This document shows positions 51,735 through 61,301 of a stretch of DNA of 64,000 bases, one piece after another. The stretch comes from Algoriphagus chordae. Its GTDB lineage: Bacteria; Bacteroidota; Bacteroidia; Cytophagales; Cyclobacteriaceae. The DNA lies in the NCBI RefSeq assembly GCF_003254055.1, contig NZ_QKZT01000002.1, positions 248,001 through 312,000 of the forward strand, read 5' to 3'. The stretch's first letter is position 1, and each line of letters starts with the position of its first letter. Under the pieces are notes generated by a model. The model was not told the DNA's origin, ran no database searches, and saw nothing but the letters and a program-made list of their open reading frames with translations. The position numbers and the translations under genes are program-made.

Positions 51735-52177
51735 CCCTAATTGGTATCTATTTTCTGAGTTGGTTCAAATTCTTAGCTGGCCCAGTCCTTGGATCAGCAG
51801 CTGGATATAGTGTAGTAGAAAATATATTAATAACTGTAGCTGGAATGATGTCTAGCGTGATAGTATTCACACTTATTGGCACAAAAGTCAAAGAAATTTT
51901 TCAGGAAAATATACAGAAAAAACCAAAATTGATCTTCTCCAAAAAGAACAGAAGAATCGTTCACCTTTGGAGGAAATATGGTGAAATTGGAATTGCTTTT
52001 TTCACACCAATAGTGCTCAGCCCCATTGGAGGAACGCTAGTTATGGTTTCTTTTGGGGTCAAAAAAAGACACATTTATCTCCATATGTTTTGGAGTGCTT
52101 GTTTTTGGGCAGTTATCTTTTGCTTGAGTATTGACAACCTTTTGGCACTCCCATTTATCAAAAGTCTATTCCTCTAA
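51716..52177 (+). CDS. Small integral membrane protein, uncharacterised
   Basis: A 153-residue protein with about four hydrophobic segments and a basic central loop (FQENIQKKPKLIFSKKNRRIVHLWRKYG). IAFFTPIVLSPIGGTLVMVSFG after the loop recalls small-multidrug-export-like/DedA-type re-entrant segments, but I cannot assign a family. Overlap with the exchanger gene indicates coupled expression. Its 3' end overlaps that of serine dehydratase on the other strand by 12 bp. Confidence 0.65.
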   Translation: MSEDLLTLIGIYFLSWFKFLAGPVLGSAAGYSVVENILITVAGMMSSVIVFTLIGTKVKEIFQENIQKKPKLIFSKKNRRIVHLWRKYGEIGIAFFTPIVLSPIGGTLVMVSFGVKKRHIYLHMFWSACFWAVIFCLSIDNLLALPFIKSLFL

Positions 52178-53074
52178 TTCATCATCGGGCAGGATTTCAA
52201 TATCTTTTATCAGGACCCTTTCGGAAATAGCCTGTCCCGTCAAAGTAGCCGCTAATCCGCCCATAGCTGTTTCCTTGTAACGACTTTCCATAGAGGCTCC
52301 TACCTCTCCCATCGCCTCCACGCACTCATCTACGGGGATTACGCCACTTACATTGGCTAATGCTATCTGCGCCGAACTGAAGGAGATGGCTGCCGCACTG
52401 GCATTGCGTACCACACAAGGCACTTCTACCAATCCTGCTACCGGATCGCAAACTAATCCTAGCATGCACTGGATCGTCACAGCCACTGCATTGAATATCT
52501 GATCTGTATTACCTCCTAAGCAATATACAATCGCGCCAGCAGCCATCGCTGCAGCCGAACCCGTTTCAGCCTGACAACCTCCTACGGCCCCGGCCAAACT
52601 TGCTTTTTCCTCAATAATCAGAGCTATCCCTGCCCCAACCAACAAGCCTTCTATAATTTGCTCATCAGTCAAACCGTGGATTTCCTGAGCAGTAACCAAG
52701 GTTCCTGGTAGAATACCACTCGCCCCAGCGGTGGGAGCAGCTACTACCCTACCCATACAAGAATTAACCTCTTTGGCAGCTAAGGCCCGAGAAATCAATT
52801 TTTGGAATTCTGGTGATAATACAGAAAGAGGATGGTTATAAACCTTCTTTGCACCATTGTTGATCATTCCCGATCTAGAGGTCATTTCTTCTTCAAGACC
52901 TGTCTTCACGGCATCTCTCATCACGTCGTATGCCTGTAGCAAACCAGCTTGAATTTTATCCCTTTCACCATTTTTTTGATCTACTTCATATTCGATCACA
53001 GACTCTGGTAAGGATAGATTCTTCTCTTCACAATAGCTTTTCCAGCCTTTGAAGGATTCAAATAAATAGCTCAT
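52166..53074 (-). CDS. sdaA: L-serine dehydratase, iron-sulfur type, alpha domain
   Basis: A 302-residue Fe-S L-serine ammonia-lyase making pyruvate and ammonia. Conserved cysteines for the 4Fe-4S cluster lie in VNSCMGRVVAAPTAGASG (about 104-121), VYCLGGN and MLGLVCDPVAGLVEVPCV. Only the catalytic (SDH alpha) domain is encoded, so a beta subunit gene would be expected elsewhere or the N-terminal ~60 residues replace part of it. No clear -7 box is seen upstream. Confidence 0.92.
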   Translation of the reverse strand: MSYLFESFKGWKSYCEEKNLSLPESVIEYEVDQKNGERDKIQAGLLQAYDVMRDAVKTGLEEEMTSRSGMINNGAKKVYNHPLSVLSPEFQKLISRALAAKEVNSCMGRVVAAPTAGASGILPGTLVTAQEIHGLTDEQIIEGLLVGAGIALIIEEKASLAGAVGGCQAETGSAAAMAAGAIVYCLGGNTDQIFNAVAVTIQCMLGLVCDPVAGLVEVPCVVRNASAAAISFSSAQIALANVSGVIPVDECVEAMGEVGASMESRYKETAMGGLAATLTGQAISERVLIKDIEILPDDELEE

Positions 53075-53256
53075 AGTCGATGGGTTTATATTCTATAAAA
53101 TTGGTTGTAATTATATCAGCAACCACCACTCCTCATTTAAATTGGCTGGATGACTGATGACCGAAGTCACGCTTTTCTGAGAATTTGGCCAATCCTAGTT
53201 TGCATTCCGCCTTCCTTGAGAAAATAGCGCTTTTCCAATTTAATCTATATTTCCAC

Positions 53257-53661
53257 TCAGAAATTGAATTTCAGCGTCTGCTTAATCTCTGGATCCAAGC
53301 TCAATGCTACAGGACAAGTCTTCGCAGCATTCTTCAGTTTTTTAATCATCACAGGGTCAGTTACCGGGCTATCCCAATGAAAATCAACAATAATTTCACT
53401 TATTTTGCGAGGAGAAGCTTTCATTATCTTGGTTACCTCCCAAGTTAATCCTTCTAGCGACACCGAATCTCGATTTGCCACAATCCCCATAATCGTAATC
53501 ATGCAGCTTCCTAATGCACTAGCTACCAAGTCAGTTGGGGAAAAAGCCTCGCCTTTTCCATTATTATCTACTGGAGCATCTGTCAGGATTTTTACGCCTG
53601 ATTGCAAGTGCTCGGATTCTGTTCTCAAATTCCCTAAATATGAACTTTTTATAGTGGGCAT
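53257..53661 (-). CDS. OsmC-family peroxiredoxin-like protein
   Basis: A 134-residue OsmC/Ohr-type protein. The catalytic Cys pair appears as C52-type in ALGSCMITI (about 48-56) and C115-type in KTCPVALSL, and FSPTDLVASALGSC is the conserved helix. It belongs to the YhfA/OsmC group that reduces organic hydroperoxides or has an unknown substrate. The promoter overlaps that of the divergent gene at 53732. Confidence 0.88.
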   Translation of the reverse strand: MPTIKSSYLGNLRTESEHLQSGVKILTDAPVDNNGKGEAFSPTDLVASALGSCMITIMGIVANRDSVSLEGLTWEVTKIMKASPRKISEIIVDFHWDSPVTDPVMIKKLKNAAKTCPVALSLDPEIKQTLKFNF

Positions 53662-53699
53662 AAACTCTTATTTTTAAAATCAGTTAAAATACTAACACC

Positions 53700-53726
53700 C
53701 AAAAATAGGACTATATTTTCGACCAA
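53700..53726 (-). promoter_or_regulatory. Promoter of the osmC-like gene, overlapping a divergent -7 box
   Basis: Minus strand TTG (53724-53726), 16-bp spacer, perfect TATTTTTG (53700-53707). A plus-strand TATATTTT (53712-53719) for the divergent gene lies in the spacer. Confidence 0.55.
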
Positions 53727-53731
53727 CTCGA

Positions 53732-54460
53732 ATGAACAAACTGAAAATCATTTTACCTCTTCTATTCCTTTCATTTTCCATGGAATCTTTTGCCCAGAGA
53801 GATGACATCGGTAACTATGAATACGATAAGGAATACATGTTCGGTGTCAATAAAAACACAAATGGTGGCTTAATCGGTGGATTTGTATTCAAAGCAGGAA
53901 CACGAATTGACGATACTCAGTTTAGTTTTTGGGCTTTAGAATTCTCCAATGTCAAAAACCCGAAGGAAACCCGATATTCTACCGTGGTGGGCAATAGTTA
54001 TATTTACGGAAAATCGAACTACCTCTATTCCATCAGACCTCAATATGGTCGTGAAATAATTCTTTTCAAAAAAGCTCCCAATCATGGAGTTCAAGTTTCC
54101 GCTTTAGCTGCAATCGGTCCATCATTTGGCTTAATAGCTCCATATTATATCGAATATGCGGTAAATAGGACAGAAACTGTGACGGAGCAATACGATCCAG
54201 AATTGCATCAAAGTCAATTTAACATCTTAGGAACTGGCTATCTTTTCGAAGGCTTAGGAGAGTCAAAATTCGCTTTTGGCGGTAATCTAAAAGCTGCAAT
54301 TTCCTTTGAGTTTGGAGTATTTCGCGCAAATGCTACTGGATTGGAACTTGGATACATGCTCGAAGGTTTCACCAAAGAAATCCCACTGATCCCTACCACA
54401 GAAAATCGGCAGTTATTCCAATCGGTTTACTTCACCTTTTTCTACGGGTTCAGACAGTAG
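53732..54460 (+). CDS. Predicted outer membrane beta-barrel protein
   Basis: A 242-residue protein with a signal peptide (about 1-21, ending SFAQ) and alternating amphipathic strands throughout, ending in the aromatic-rich SVYFTFFYGFRQ typical of outer membrane barrels. EYMFGVNKNTNGGLIGGFVFK and YSIRPQYGREIILFKK are strand-turn units. No domain is recognised. It is divergent from the osmC-like gene and followed by lipA with its own promoter. Confidence 0.7.
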   Translation: MNKLKIILPLLFLSFSMESFAQRDDIGNYEYDKEYMFGVNKNTNGGLIGGFVFKAGTRIDDTQFSFWALEFSNVKNPKETRYSTVVGNSYIYGKSNYLYSIRPQYGREIILFKKAPNHGVQVSALAAIGPSFGLIAPYYIEYAVNRTETVTEQYDPELHQSQFNILGTGYLFEGLGESKFAFGGNLKAAISFEFGVFRANATGLELGYMLEGFTKEIPLIPTTENRQLFQSVYFTFFYGFRQ

Positions 54461-54466
54461 GTCAAC

Positions 54467-54497
54467 TTGGGTTTTGAATTCGGCTGACTTACCTTTG
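54467..54497 (+). promoter_or_regulatory. Promoter of lipA
   Basis: TTG (54467-54469), 20-bp spacer, perfect TACCTTTG (54490-54497); the ATG is at 54515. Confidence 0.75.
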
Positions 54498-54514
54498 CAT
54501 CAAATCAGAAATCA

Positions 54515-55393
54515 ATGATCGAATTACCTGTAATATCCGAAGAAGCCACTCGAAGAAAAAAGCCAAATTGGCTTAGAGTGAAGCTTCCAGTAGGAAAAGA
54601 ATACGCCAAAGTCCGCAAACTGGTAGATGAGCATAAGCTTCATACGATTTGCGAAAGCGGCAATTGCCCAAACATGGGTGAATGCTGGGGAGCTGGCACC
54701 GCTACCTTTATGATTTTAGGAAATGTGTGCACGCGCTCTTGTTCATTTTGCGCTGTAGCCACTGGTCGACCGCCAGAGTATGACACCGATGAACCGAGAA
54801 GAGTAGCCGAGGCAATCAAACTTATGGAAGTGAAGCATGCTGTGCTGACATCTGTGAATCGTGATGAACTTAAGGACAAAGGCGCTGAAATCTGGTATCA
54901 AACAGTTGTTCTTACCAAAGAGCTTTCTCCGAAGACGACTATCGAAACACTTATCCCTGATGTGAAATCAAATTGGGATGCATTATATCGCATGATTAGC
55001 GCTGGACAGGAAGTGGTATCTCACAATATGGAAACGGTGGAAAGCCTCTACAGAAGAGTTCGCCCACAAGCAAAATACGCGCGCTCACTAGAGCAAACAA
55101 AGTTGACTAAGGAATTTGGTAAGAGAACCAAAACAGGCATTATGCTAGGTTTGGGAGAGAAAAAGGAAGAGGTATTTAAGGCAATGGATGATCTAGCTGA
55201 GCATGGCTGCGATATCCTAACCCTAGGACAATACCTACAGCCAACCAAAATGCACATCGAAGTTGCTGAATTTATCCATCCAGATCTTTTCGCTGAGTAC
55301 AGAGAAGAAGGACTGGCAAGAGGATTGAAATATGTAGAGTCTGGACCGTTAGTAAGATCATCTTATCATGCCGAGAGACATGTTAATGTCTAG
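54515..55393 (+). CDS. lipA: Lipoyl synthase
   Basis: A 292-residue radical SAM enzyme that inserts two sulfurs into octanoyl groups on lipoyl domains. The auxiliary cluster cysteines C46, C51 and C57 ([12 protein letters not shown]) and the radical SAM cluster cysteines C72, C76 and C79 (CTRSCSFC) are all present. The C-terminal RSSYHAE carries the conserved serine ligand. It serves the glycine cleavage system (gcvP nearby at 56287) and 2-oxoacid dehydrogenases. Confidence 0.97.
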   Translation: MIELPVISEEATRRKKPNWLRVKLPVGKEYAKVRKLVDEHKLHTICESGNCPNMGECWGAGTATFMILGNVCTRSCSFCAVATGRPPEYDTDEPRRVAEAIKLMEVKHAVLTSVNRDELKDKGAEIWYQTVVLTKELSPKTTIETLIPDVKSNWDALYRMISAGQEVVSHNMETVESLYRRVRPQAKYARSLEQTKLTKEFGKRTKTGIMLGLGEKKEEVFKAMDDLAEHGCDILTLGQYLQPTKMHIEVAEFIHPDLFAEYREEGLARGLKYVESGPLVRSSYHAERHVNV

Positions 55394-55641
55394 ATTTTAC
55401 GCTAATTGATGCCAGTAACCAACTTACTTTGCTTTACTGGACAGAAGACCGAAGACGGGCGACCGAAGCTGCCTCAGTGGTAATGTTAGTCAACAAATAA
55501 GGTATTTTCTGATACTTATAGAAAATAAATAAAAAGACATACTTAAAAGAATCTATGAGCACACTTTCGGGTGTGCTTTTTTTATGCCTAATTTTTTAAT
55601 ATTTTGAAGCTGAATTTATCTCACACGTAACTTTTAACCAA
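55394..55641 (+). other. Intergenic region after lipA
   Basis: 248 bp without a convincing gene. It contains a degenerate 'GACCGAAG' direct repeat (about 55445-55470) and the terminator at 55558-55583. Confidence 0.5.
55558..55583 (+). terminator. Intrinsic terminator
   Basis: AGCACAC/GTGTGCT (7 bp) with loop TTTCGG and seven T's. It lies 165 bp after lipA, so it may end lipA or an unrecognised transcript. Confidence 0.82.
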
Positions 55642-55956
55642 ATGGTAAAAATTGAAAAAATCGGAGTATCCTCCGCTGCTAAAATCTATGGCCTGACACT
55701 GGGTATTCTTGGCTTCGTGATCGGAATATTTTATGCCATATTCCTTTCTGCCTTCTCAGGCTTACTCGGAGATGACTTCCCTATAGGTAATTCTGGAGCC
55801 TTAGGACTAGCCATGGCTATTTTCTTCCCAATTATGTACGGTTTCATTGGCTTTATCATGGGAGCTTTGGGAGCAGTAGTCTATAATTTTGTGGCATCAA
55901 AAATCGGTGGCCTGGAAATCCAGCTTTCGAAAGATGATGAGATTCCGATGCTGTAA
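55642..55956 (+). CDS. Small glycine-rich membrane protein (DUF3566-like)
   Basis: A 104-residue protein with two glycine-zipper-like membrane segments (LGILGFVIGIFYAIFLSAF and FPIMYGFIGFIMGALGAVVY) linked by a short polar loop. It begins MVKIEKIGVSSAAKIYG and ends in an acidic tail EIQLSKDDEIPML. The N-terminal 'IGVSSAAKIYG' segment and topology recall DUF3566-type proteins. Function unknown; monocistronic. Confidence 0.7.
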   Translation: MVKIEKIGVSSAAKIYGLTLGILGFVIGIFYAIFLSAFSGLLGDDFPIGNSGALGLAMAIFFPIMYGFIGFIMGALGAVVYNFVASKIGGLEIQLSKDDEIPML

Positions 55957-56286
55957 AATCAAATATGACTTTAAAAATGGCTTCGACTTCGCTACCAAGA
56001 ACACATTGATTGAGGGACACGGAACGCGGGTCAGTCCGAGCACCCGAGAGACGGAGTCTAGAGGTTCGAGGACCTTTCGATTTCGAAACTCTCGTCTCTC
56101 AAGTGCTCAAGGTGTCAAAGCTTTTTGTTCCAAAACAAATTTGTATTCTTCTCTTTTTTAAGTTCAAAAAATTGTAAAACTCAGCCTAGCACTTGCGCTC
56201 TCCGCGTGACCTTGACGATCTCAGCGGTTGAAACGAAAAAAGGGCTACCGAATGGCAGCCCTTTACTAGTTATATCTAAAATCTGA
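55957..56286. repeat. Intergenic repeat region with large imperfect inverted repeat
   Basis: 330 bp without a gene. An inverted repeat GAGCAC-CC-GAGAGACG (56038-56053) versus CGTCTCTC-AA-GTGCTC (56093-56108) pairs 14 of 16 bases. Motifs GCTTCGACTTCGCT (55980), AGTCCGAGC (56033) and TCGAGGACCTTTCG (56066) recur, with few changes, at 61112-61173. The gcvP terminator lies at 56236-56264. Confidence 0.65.
56236..56264 (-). terminator. Intrinsic terminator of gcvP
   Basis: On the minus strand AAAGGGCTGCC and GGTAGCCCTTT form an 11-bp stem (one G-U) with loop ATTC, followed by T's. Confidence 0.9.
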
Positions 56287-59175
56287 TTAAGCTTCTTCGC
56301 TTGCGTAATCTTCCACTGGAATACAGCTACAGATCAAGTTTCTATCGCCGAATGCAGAATCAATTCTTCTTACACTTGGCCAGAATTTATTTGATTTCAC
56401 ATATTCAAGAGGATAAACAGCTTTTTCTCTAGAATATGGCAATTCCCAGTTGTCAGTTAATACCATAGTAGCAGTGTGTGGTGCATTTTTCAATACATTC
56501 TCCACTCGGTCAGCTACACCATCTTCGATCTCTTGGATCTCAGCACGGATTGAAAGCATTGCAGCACAGAACTTATCCAATTCCGCCATAGTCTCAGACT
56601 CCGTAGGTTCGATCATCAAGGTGCCTGCTACCGGGAAAGAAACCGTAGGCGCATGGTATCCATAGTCCATCAGTCGCTTTGCGATATCTTCTACTTCCAC
56701 TCCCACTTCTTTGAATGCCCTGCAATCCACGATCATCTCGTGCGCCGCTCTTCCTTGTGTACCTGTATATAAAATCGGGAAATGCTCCTTTAGACTTTCC
56801 TTGATGTAGTTAGCATTGAGGATAGCCATCTTAGTAGCGTTTTTCAAACCATCTGCACCCATCATAGCGATGTATGCATAGGAGATAGGCAATATGCTCG
56901 CACTACCATAAGGCGCTGCCGAAATAGACGATACCGCCTGCTCCCCACCAGCTTTCACAACTGGATTGCCAGGAAGGAATGGTGCCAAATGACTTGCCAC
57001 ACAGATTGGGCCCATGCCAGGTCCACCACCACCGTGAGGAATACAGAAGGTCTTGTGAAGATTCAAGTGACAGACGTCAGCTCCAATTCTACCTGGGCTA
57101 GTCAGTCCAACCTGCGCATTCATATTCGCTCCATCCATATAAACCTGTCCACCATTTTCGTGGATGATTTGACAGATCTCCTGAATAGCTACCTCAAATA
57201 CTCCGTGGGTAGAAGGATAAGTCACCATAAGAGATGCCAGATCCTTGGAATGAGCCGTTGCTTTGGCTCTTACATCTTCCAGATCAATATTTCCTTTTTC
57301 GTCACACTTCACCAAAACCACCTTCATTCCCGCCATAACAGCAGAAGCAGGGTTTGTTCCGTGTGCAGAAGTAGGAATCAAGGCTACATTTCTATGATGA
57401 TCTCCTCGGCTCTGATGGTAGGCACGAATGACCATTAGTCCAGCGTATTCACCCTGAGCACCAGAATTTGGCTGAAGAGATGTATCAGCAAAGCCAGTGA
57501 TTTCATTCAACCAATGTCTCAAGTTTGCAAAAAGCTCCTGATATCCAGCAGTCTGATCTGTTGGTGCAAATGGGTGTATCTGCCCAAATTCAGGCCAAGT
57601 CACAGGAATCATTTCCGCGGTAGCATTAAGCTTCATTGTACAGGAACCTAGAGAAATCATGGAGTGTACCAATGACAAATCTTTGTTCTCTAGACGCTTG
57701 ATGTATCGAAGCATCTCATGCTCACTTTGGTAATCATTGAACACTGGATGAGTCAGGTAATCTGACTTTCTCAGCAATCCTTTTGGTAATTCCAATTCAA
57801 CCTCTGAGGCCAAAGCCGAAAGATCTGGAACTTCTACGCCTTTTGCTTTTGCAAAAACTTCCACAACTGCTGCGATATCCTCCAAAGTCTTCGCTTCGTC
57901 AAAGGACAAGAAAACAGTATCGTAATCGTAACGGAAATTCATTTCCGAAGAAAGTGCCAAAGATTGAATGGCATTAAGCGACTTCGCTTCAATCTTTACT
58001 TTGATAGTATCAAAGTAATTCTTCGAAGAAACCTCGTAACCCAAATGCTCCAAAGACTTCGCCGTCAATTTGGCTAGTCCATGCGTTCTTAGCGCAATAT
58101 TCTTCAGACCTTTTGGTCCGTGATAGACTGCATAGAAACTGGCCATAACTGCCAAAAGCACTTGTGCAGTACAAATATTTGAAGTTGCTTTTTCTCTTTT
58201 AATATGTTGCTCACGTGTCTGCAAAGCCATTCTGTAAGCTTTGTTTCCTTCACGATCCTGAGAAACACCTATAATTCTACCTGGAATCTGACGCTTGTAA
58301 GCTTCTTTGGTAGCAAAAAATCCTGCATGTGGTCCACCGTAACCCATTGGCACACCAAAACGCTGAGATGAACCTACCACCACATCAGCTCCCATTTCAC
58401 CTGGAGCAGTCAATAGTGTCAAGGCCAACAAGTCAGCTGCAAAAGCAGTTGATACATTGTTTTCTTTGGCTGCAGCTACGATCGCAGAGTAATCACGCGC
58501 TTCACCGTCAGCATCTGGGTATTGGAACAATACTCCATAAAGATTCTCATCCGTCAAGTCCAAAGAATCAATAGATCCGAAGACCAATTCTATTCCTACT
58601 GGCTCAGCTCTAGTTTCTAGGACAGCTTTAGTCTGTGGAAAAGTTTTCTCGTCAACAAAGAACTTTTTAGCATTCTTTTTTTCTCTTGGCTTCACTGCAT
58701 AAAGCATATTCATCGCCTCAGCTGCTGCCGTTCCCTCGTCTAGAAGAGATGCATTTGCCAGCTCCATTCCTGTCAACTCCATCACTACAGTCTGGAAATT
58801 GATCAAAGCTTCCAATCTACCTTGAGCGATTTCTGCTTGATAAGGAGTATATGCTGTGTACCATCCTGGATTTTCAAGTACGTTTCTCAAAATCACGCCA
58901 GGCACTAGCGTATCGTAATATCCCAAGCCTATAAAGGACTTGAACACCTTGTTTTTGGAAGCAAGGCTTTTGAAATCTTTCAAAAACTCCGACTCCAACT
59001 GTGCTGCTGGAAGATCCAATGGGCGTTCCAGTTGGATAGACTTCGGTACAGTCTGGTTGATTAATTCCTCTAAAGATGAGGCTCCGATTTTCTCCAGCAT
59101 TGCTGAGATCTCTGTATCTGTCGGGCCATTGTGTCTGCTCTCAAATTTGACAGCATTAGAAAGATTGATCTTCAT
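56287..59175 (-). CDS. gcvP: Glycine dehydrogenase (decarboxylating), P protein
   Basis: A 962-residue PLP enzyme of the glycine cleavage system, fused alpha-beta form as in E. coli. N-terminal [27 protein letters not shown] and [15 protein letters not shown], and the PLP lysine in [20 protein letters not shown] in the second half, are intact. It depends on lipoylated H protein, which links it to lipA on the adjacent segment. gcvT and gcvH are not in this window. Its own promoter lies about 60 bp upstream. Confidence 0.97.
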   Translation of the reverse strand: MKINLSNAVKFESRHNGPTDTEISAMLEKIGASSLEELINQTVPKSIQLERPLDLPAAQLESEFLKDFKSLASKNKVFKSFIGLGYYDTLVPGVILRNVLENPGWYTAYTPYQAEIAQGRLEALINFQTVVMELTGMELANASLLDEGTAAAEAMNMLYAVKPREKKNAKKFFVDEKTFPQTKAVLETRAEPVGIELVFGSIDSLDLTDENLYGVLFQYPDADGEARDYSAIVAAAKENNVSTAFAADLLALTLLTAPGEMGADVVVGSSQRFGVPMGYGGPHAGFFATKEAYKRQIPGRIIGVSQDREGNKAYRMALQTREQHIKREKATSNICTAQVLLAVMASFYAVYHGPKGLKNIALRTHGLAKLTAKSLEHLGYEVSSKNYFDTIKVKIEAKSLNAIQSLALSSEMNFRYDYDTVFLSFDEAKTLEDIAAVVEVFAKAKGVEVPDLSALASEVELELPKGLLRKSDYLTHPVFNDYQSEHEMLRYIKRLENKDLSLVHSMISLGSCTMKLNATAEMIPVTWPEFGQIHPFAPTDQTAGYQELFANLRHWLNEITGFADTSLQPNSGAQGEYAGLMVIRAYHQSRGDHHRNVALIPTSAHGTNPASAVMAGMKVVLVKCDEKGNIDLEDVRAKATAHSKDLASLMVTYPSTHGVFEVAIQEICQIIHENGGQVYMDGANMNAQVGLTSPGRIGADVCHLNLHKTFCIPHGGGGPGMGPICVASHLAPFLPGNPVVKAGGEQAVSSISAAPYGSASILPISYAYIAMMGADGLKNATKMAILNANYIKESLKEHFPILYTGTQGRAAHEMIVDCRAFKEVGVEVEDIAKRLMDYGYHAPTVSFPVAGTLMIEPTESETMAELDKFCAAMLSIRAEIQEIEDGVADRVENVLKNAPHTATMVLTDNWELPYSREKAVYPLEYVKSNKFWPSVRRIDSAFGDRNLICSCIPVEDYASEEA

Positions 59176-59545
59176 ATAAGAACGTTAAGACGATGAAATA
59201 CTTGGGTTTGAAAATGGCTTATTTTTCAAGCTGCAAAGGTACAATATATTGAAAGATAATGCTTTCATGAGCCCTATTATTTCGGTTGAGTTATGTCAAA
59301 ATATATAAACGGTTTATTGTTGGCTAGAAAAATTCTCTAGTTTAGCGGCTGAATTGCAAAATGATTGAAATCAGCCTTTTACTTACTTCGATAGATTTTG
59401 AAGTGAATTCATGGAGATTTCCATCTAAAATCAAATAAACCTAAGTATAAACTGATGAAATCGAGCATGATCTAATTGTCAAAAATTAGAGATCATAAAA
59501 CAAGCGAGATTCCATGGGACCGTTAAAAATCCAAATTATAAACAC
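59176..59545. other. Divergent intergenic region between gcvP and the M28 peptidase
   Basis: 370 bp, AT-rich, no supportable gene. It holds the gcvP -7 box; I see no clear promoter for the peptidase gene and no structure resembling a glycine riboswitch. Confidence 0.5.
59234..59241 (-). promoter_or_regulatory. -7 box of gcvP
   Basis: TACCTTTG on the minus strand is a perfect TAnnTTTG; +1 should be near 59227 with a leader of about 52 nt. No TTG at normal -33 spacing was found. Confidence 0.5.
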
Positions 59546-61042
59546 ATGAATAAAAGTCTGTTATTGACGGGCGCAATGGCTTTGGGCCTAGCGCTACCGT
59601 CCTTGGCACAACAACCTGTACAGGTGAAGTATGCCAACACAATTACCACTGGAGACCTGAAAGAACGTCTTACTTACCTAGCTTCTGACGAAATGAAAGG
59701 TAGAGATACCGGTTCGGAAGAGCAAAAAGTAGCAGCTAATTACCTAGCTGATTTTTACAAAAAAATTGGCTTGGCTGGCCCAGTAGCTGGAAGTTATCTA
59801 CAAGAAGTTGAGCTAGTGAGTTCTTCTTTCGGAGAGGTTTCTTTGAAAGTAGGTAAACATAAACTAGTCAACAACGAAGATTTTGTTTTCATCGGTGATG
59901 GAGATATGAAGAAAGCTTCTAAAACTGACCTTGTATTCCTAGGCTTGGTTACTGACGAAAACTTGGCAAAAGTTGACGTAAAAGATAAGTTGGTTGGTAT
60001 CTGGGCTGTTGGCGTAAGATCTAACGACCTTCAAACTAAAGTAATGGACGCAGGTGCGGCAGGAATTGTAATTGTAAGCATGGAAGGTCAGGCAAACTTT
60101 GACCGAATTGCTGGTCGCTACCAAAGCTTAGCTGGAAAAGGCAGAATCGGTTTTGCGAAAGAAGTTGAGCAAAAGCCTGTATTTATGGTTAGCTCTGATA
60201 AAATGGCTGAATTGTTCGATACTCCAGTAGAGGATTTGAAAGAAGCTGCAAAAACAAACCCTGAGTCTATCAAGTCTCAAAAAGCTACTTTCCAGATCGA
60301 AAAGGATATCAAAGAAGTAGAAAGCTCTAATGTAATGGGCTACCTAGAAGGAACAGATAAGAAAGACGAGCTAATAGTTATTTCATCTCACTACGATCAC
60401 GTGGGTGTGAGCAGCACAGGTGAGGTTTTCAACGGTGCAGATGATGATGGGTCAGGAACTGTTTCTGTCACTGAAATCGCTGAAGCCTTCGCTGCAGCTG
60501 CAAAAGACGGTATCAAACCAAGAAGATCTATCCTTTTCCTAAATGTAACAGGTGAGGAAAAAGGTCTTTTGGGATCTGCTTACTACGCAGAGCATCCAAT
60601 TTTCCCATTGGAAAACACAGTAGTGAATTTCAACATTGACATGGTGGGTAGAATTGACTACGAATACCAAGATGCTGAAAACACAGACTTTGTTTATGTG
60701 ATCGGTTCTGAAATGCTTTCTACAGATTTGAAGAAAATCTTGGAATATAATAACATCACTTATTCTGATTTGATCTTGGATTACAGATATGATGCTGAGG
60801 ATGATCCAAACAGATTCTACTACAGATCTGATCATTACAACTTTGCGAAGCATAATATCCCAGTTGCATTCTTCTTCAACGGTGTACACGATGATTATCA
60901 CCAGGTAACTGATACAGTTGATAAAATCGAATTCCCACTTATGGAAAAGAGAGCAAGACTGATTTTCTATACCGTGTGGGATGTAGCCAACAGAGAAAAC
61001 AAGCCGAAAGTTGACGGTACAAATAACAGACCTGCTAGATAA
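59546..61042 (+). CDS. M28-family metallo-aminopeptidase
   Basis: A 498-residue exported peptidase: signal peptide (about 1-21, ending PSLAQ), an inserted PA-type domain (about 125-240) and the M28 catalytic domain. The dizinc ligands are in SSHYDHVGV, NGADDDGSGT, the catalytic glutamates in TGEEKGLLGS, then NIDMVGRID and RSDHYNFAK. All are present, so it should be active in the periplasm as an aminopeptidase. A terminator follows. Confidence 0.93.
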   Translation: MNKSLLLTGAMALGLALPSLAQQPVQVKYANTITTGDLKERLTYLASDEMKGRDTGSEEQKVAANYLADFYKKIGLAGPVAGSYLQEVELVSSSFGEVSLKVGKHKLVNNEDFVFIGDGDMKKASKTDLVFLGLVTDENLAKVDVKDKLVGIWAVGVRSNDLQTKVMDAGAAGIVIVSMEGQANFDRIAGRYQSLAGKGRIGFAKEVEQKPVFMVSSDKMAELFDTPVEDLKEAAKTNPESIKSQKATFQIEKDIKEVESSNVMGYLEGTDKKDELIVISSHYDHVGVSSTGEVFNGADDDGSGTVSVTEIAEAFAAAAKDGIKPRRSILFLNVTGEEKGLLGSAYYAEHPIFPLENTVVNFNIDMVGRIDYEYQDAENTDFVYVIGSEMLSTDLKKILEYNNITYSDLILDYRYDAEDDPNRFYYRSDHYNFAKHNIPVAFFFNGVHDDYHQVTDTVDKIEFPLMEKRARLIFYTVWDVANRENKPKVDGTNNRPAR

Positions 61043-61064
61043 GTAAGCTGGATTCTAAGAATTC

Positions 61065-61099
61065 AAAAGGCTATTGGAGGAATCCAGTAGCCTTTTTTT
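61065..61099 (+). terminator. Intrinsic terminator of the M28 peptidase
   Basis: AAAAGGCTATTGG and CCAGTAGCCTTTT pair over 13 bp with one G-U, then T's. Confidence 0.92.
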
Positions 61100-61104
61100 G
61101 GTAT

Positions 61105-61185
61105 ATGTGTAAGTCCGAGCGGAGTTGAGGACCATTCGGGTCCAAACCTAAAAAAATGAGCTTCAACTTCGCTCAGCTTGACTAA
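61105..61185. repeat. Intergenic repeat, second member of the 55980-56108 family
   Basis: AGTCCGAGC (61112), TTGAGGACCATTCG (61125) and GCTTCAACTTCGCT (61160) match the motifs at 56033, 56066 and 55980 with 0-2 differences, in another order. GGACC-ATTCG-GGTCC forms a small hairpin. Confidence 0.6.
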
Positions 61186-61268
61186 ATTTCACCCAACCAC
61201 TAGGCAGATCTTACGAATAGGAAAACAAATTGATTTCATTTTTCCAATCTTCAAATTTTATAAAAAGG

Positions 61269-61276
61269 TATCTTTG
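61269..61276 (+). promoter_or_regulatory. -7 box of pyrD
   Basis: TATCTTTG, perfect TAnnTTTG, 25 bp before the GTG at 61302. It excludes the ATG at 61230 as the start on this transcript. The -33 element is not clear. Confidence 0.6.
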
Positions 61277-61301
61277 CCCTCCGAACGCAATCCAAATCTC
61301 C

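Noticed and set aside
55889-56161. 90-residue frame across the end of the small membrane protein and repeat
   Set aside because: Arg/Ser-rich sequence typical of a shadow over repeated DNA.
59176-59300. Glycine riboswitch upstream of gcvP
   Set aside because: Only about 52 nt separate the predicted transcription start from the ATG and no aptamer-like paired elements are seen.
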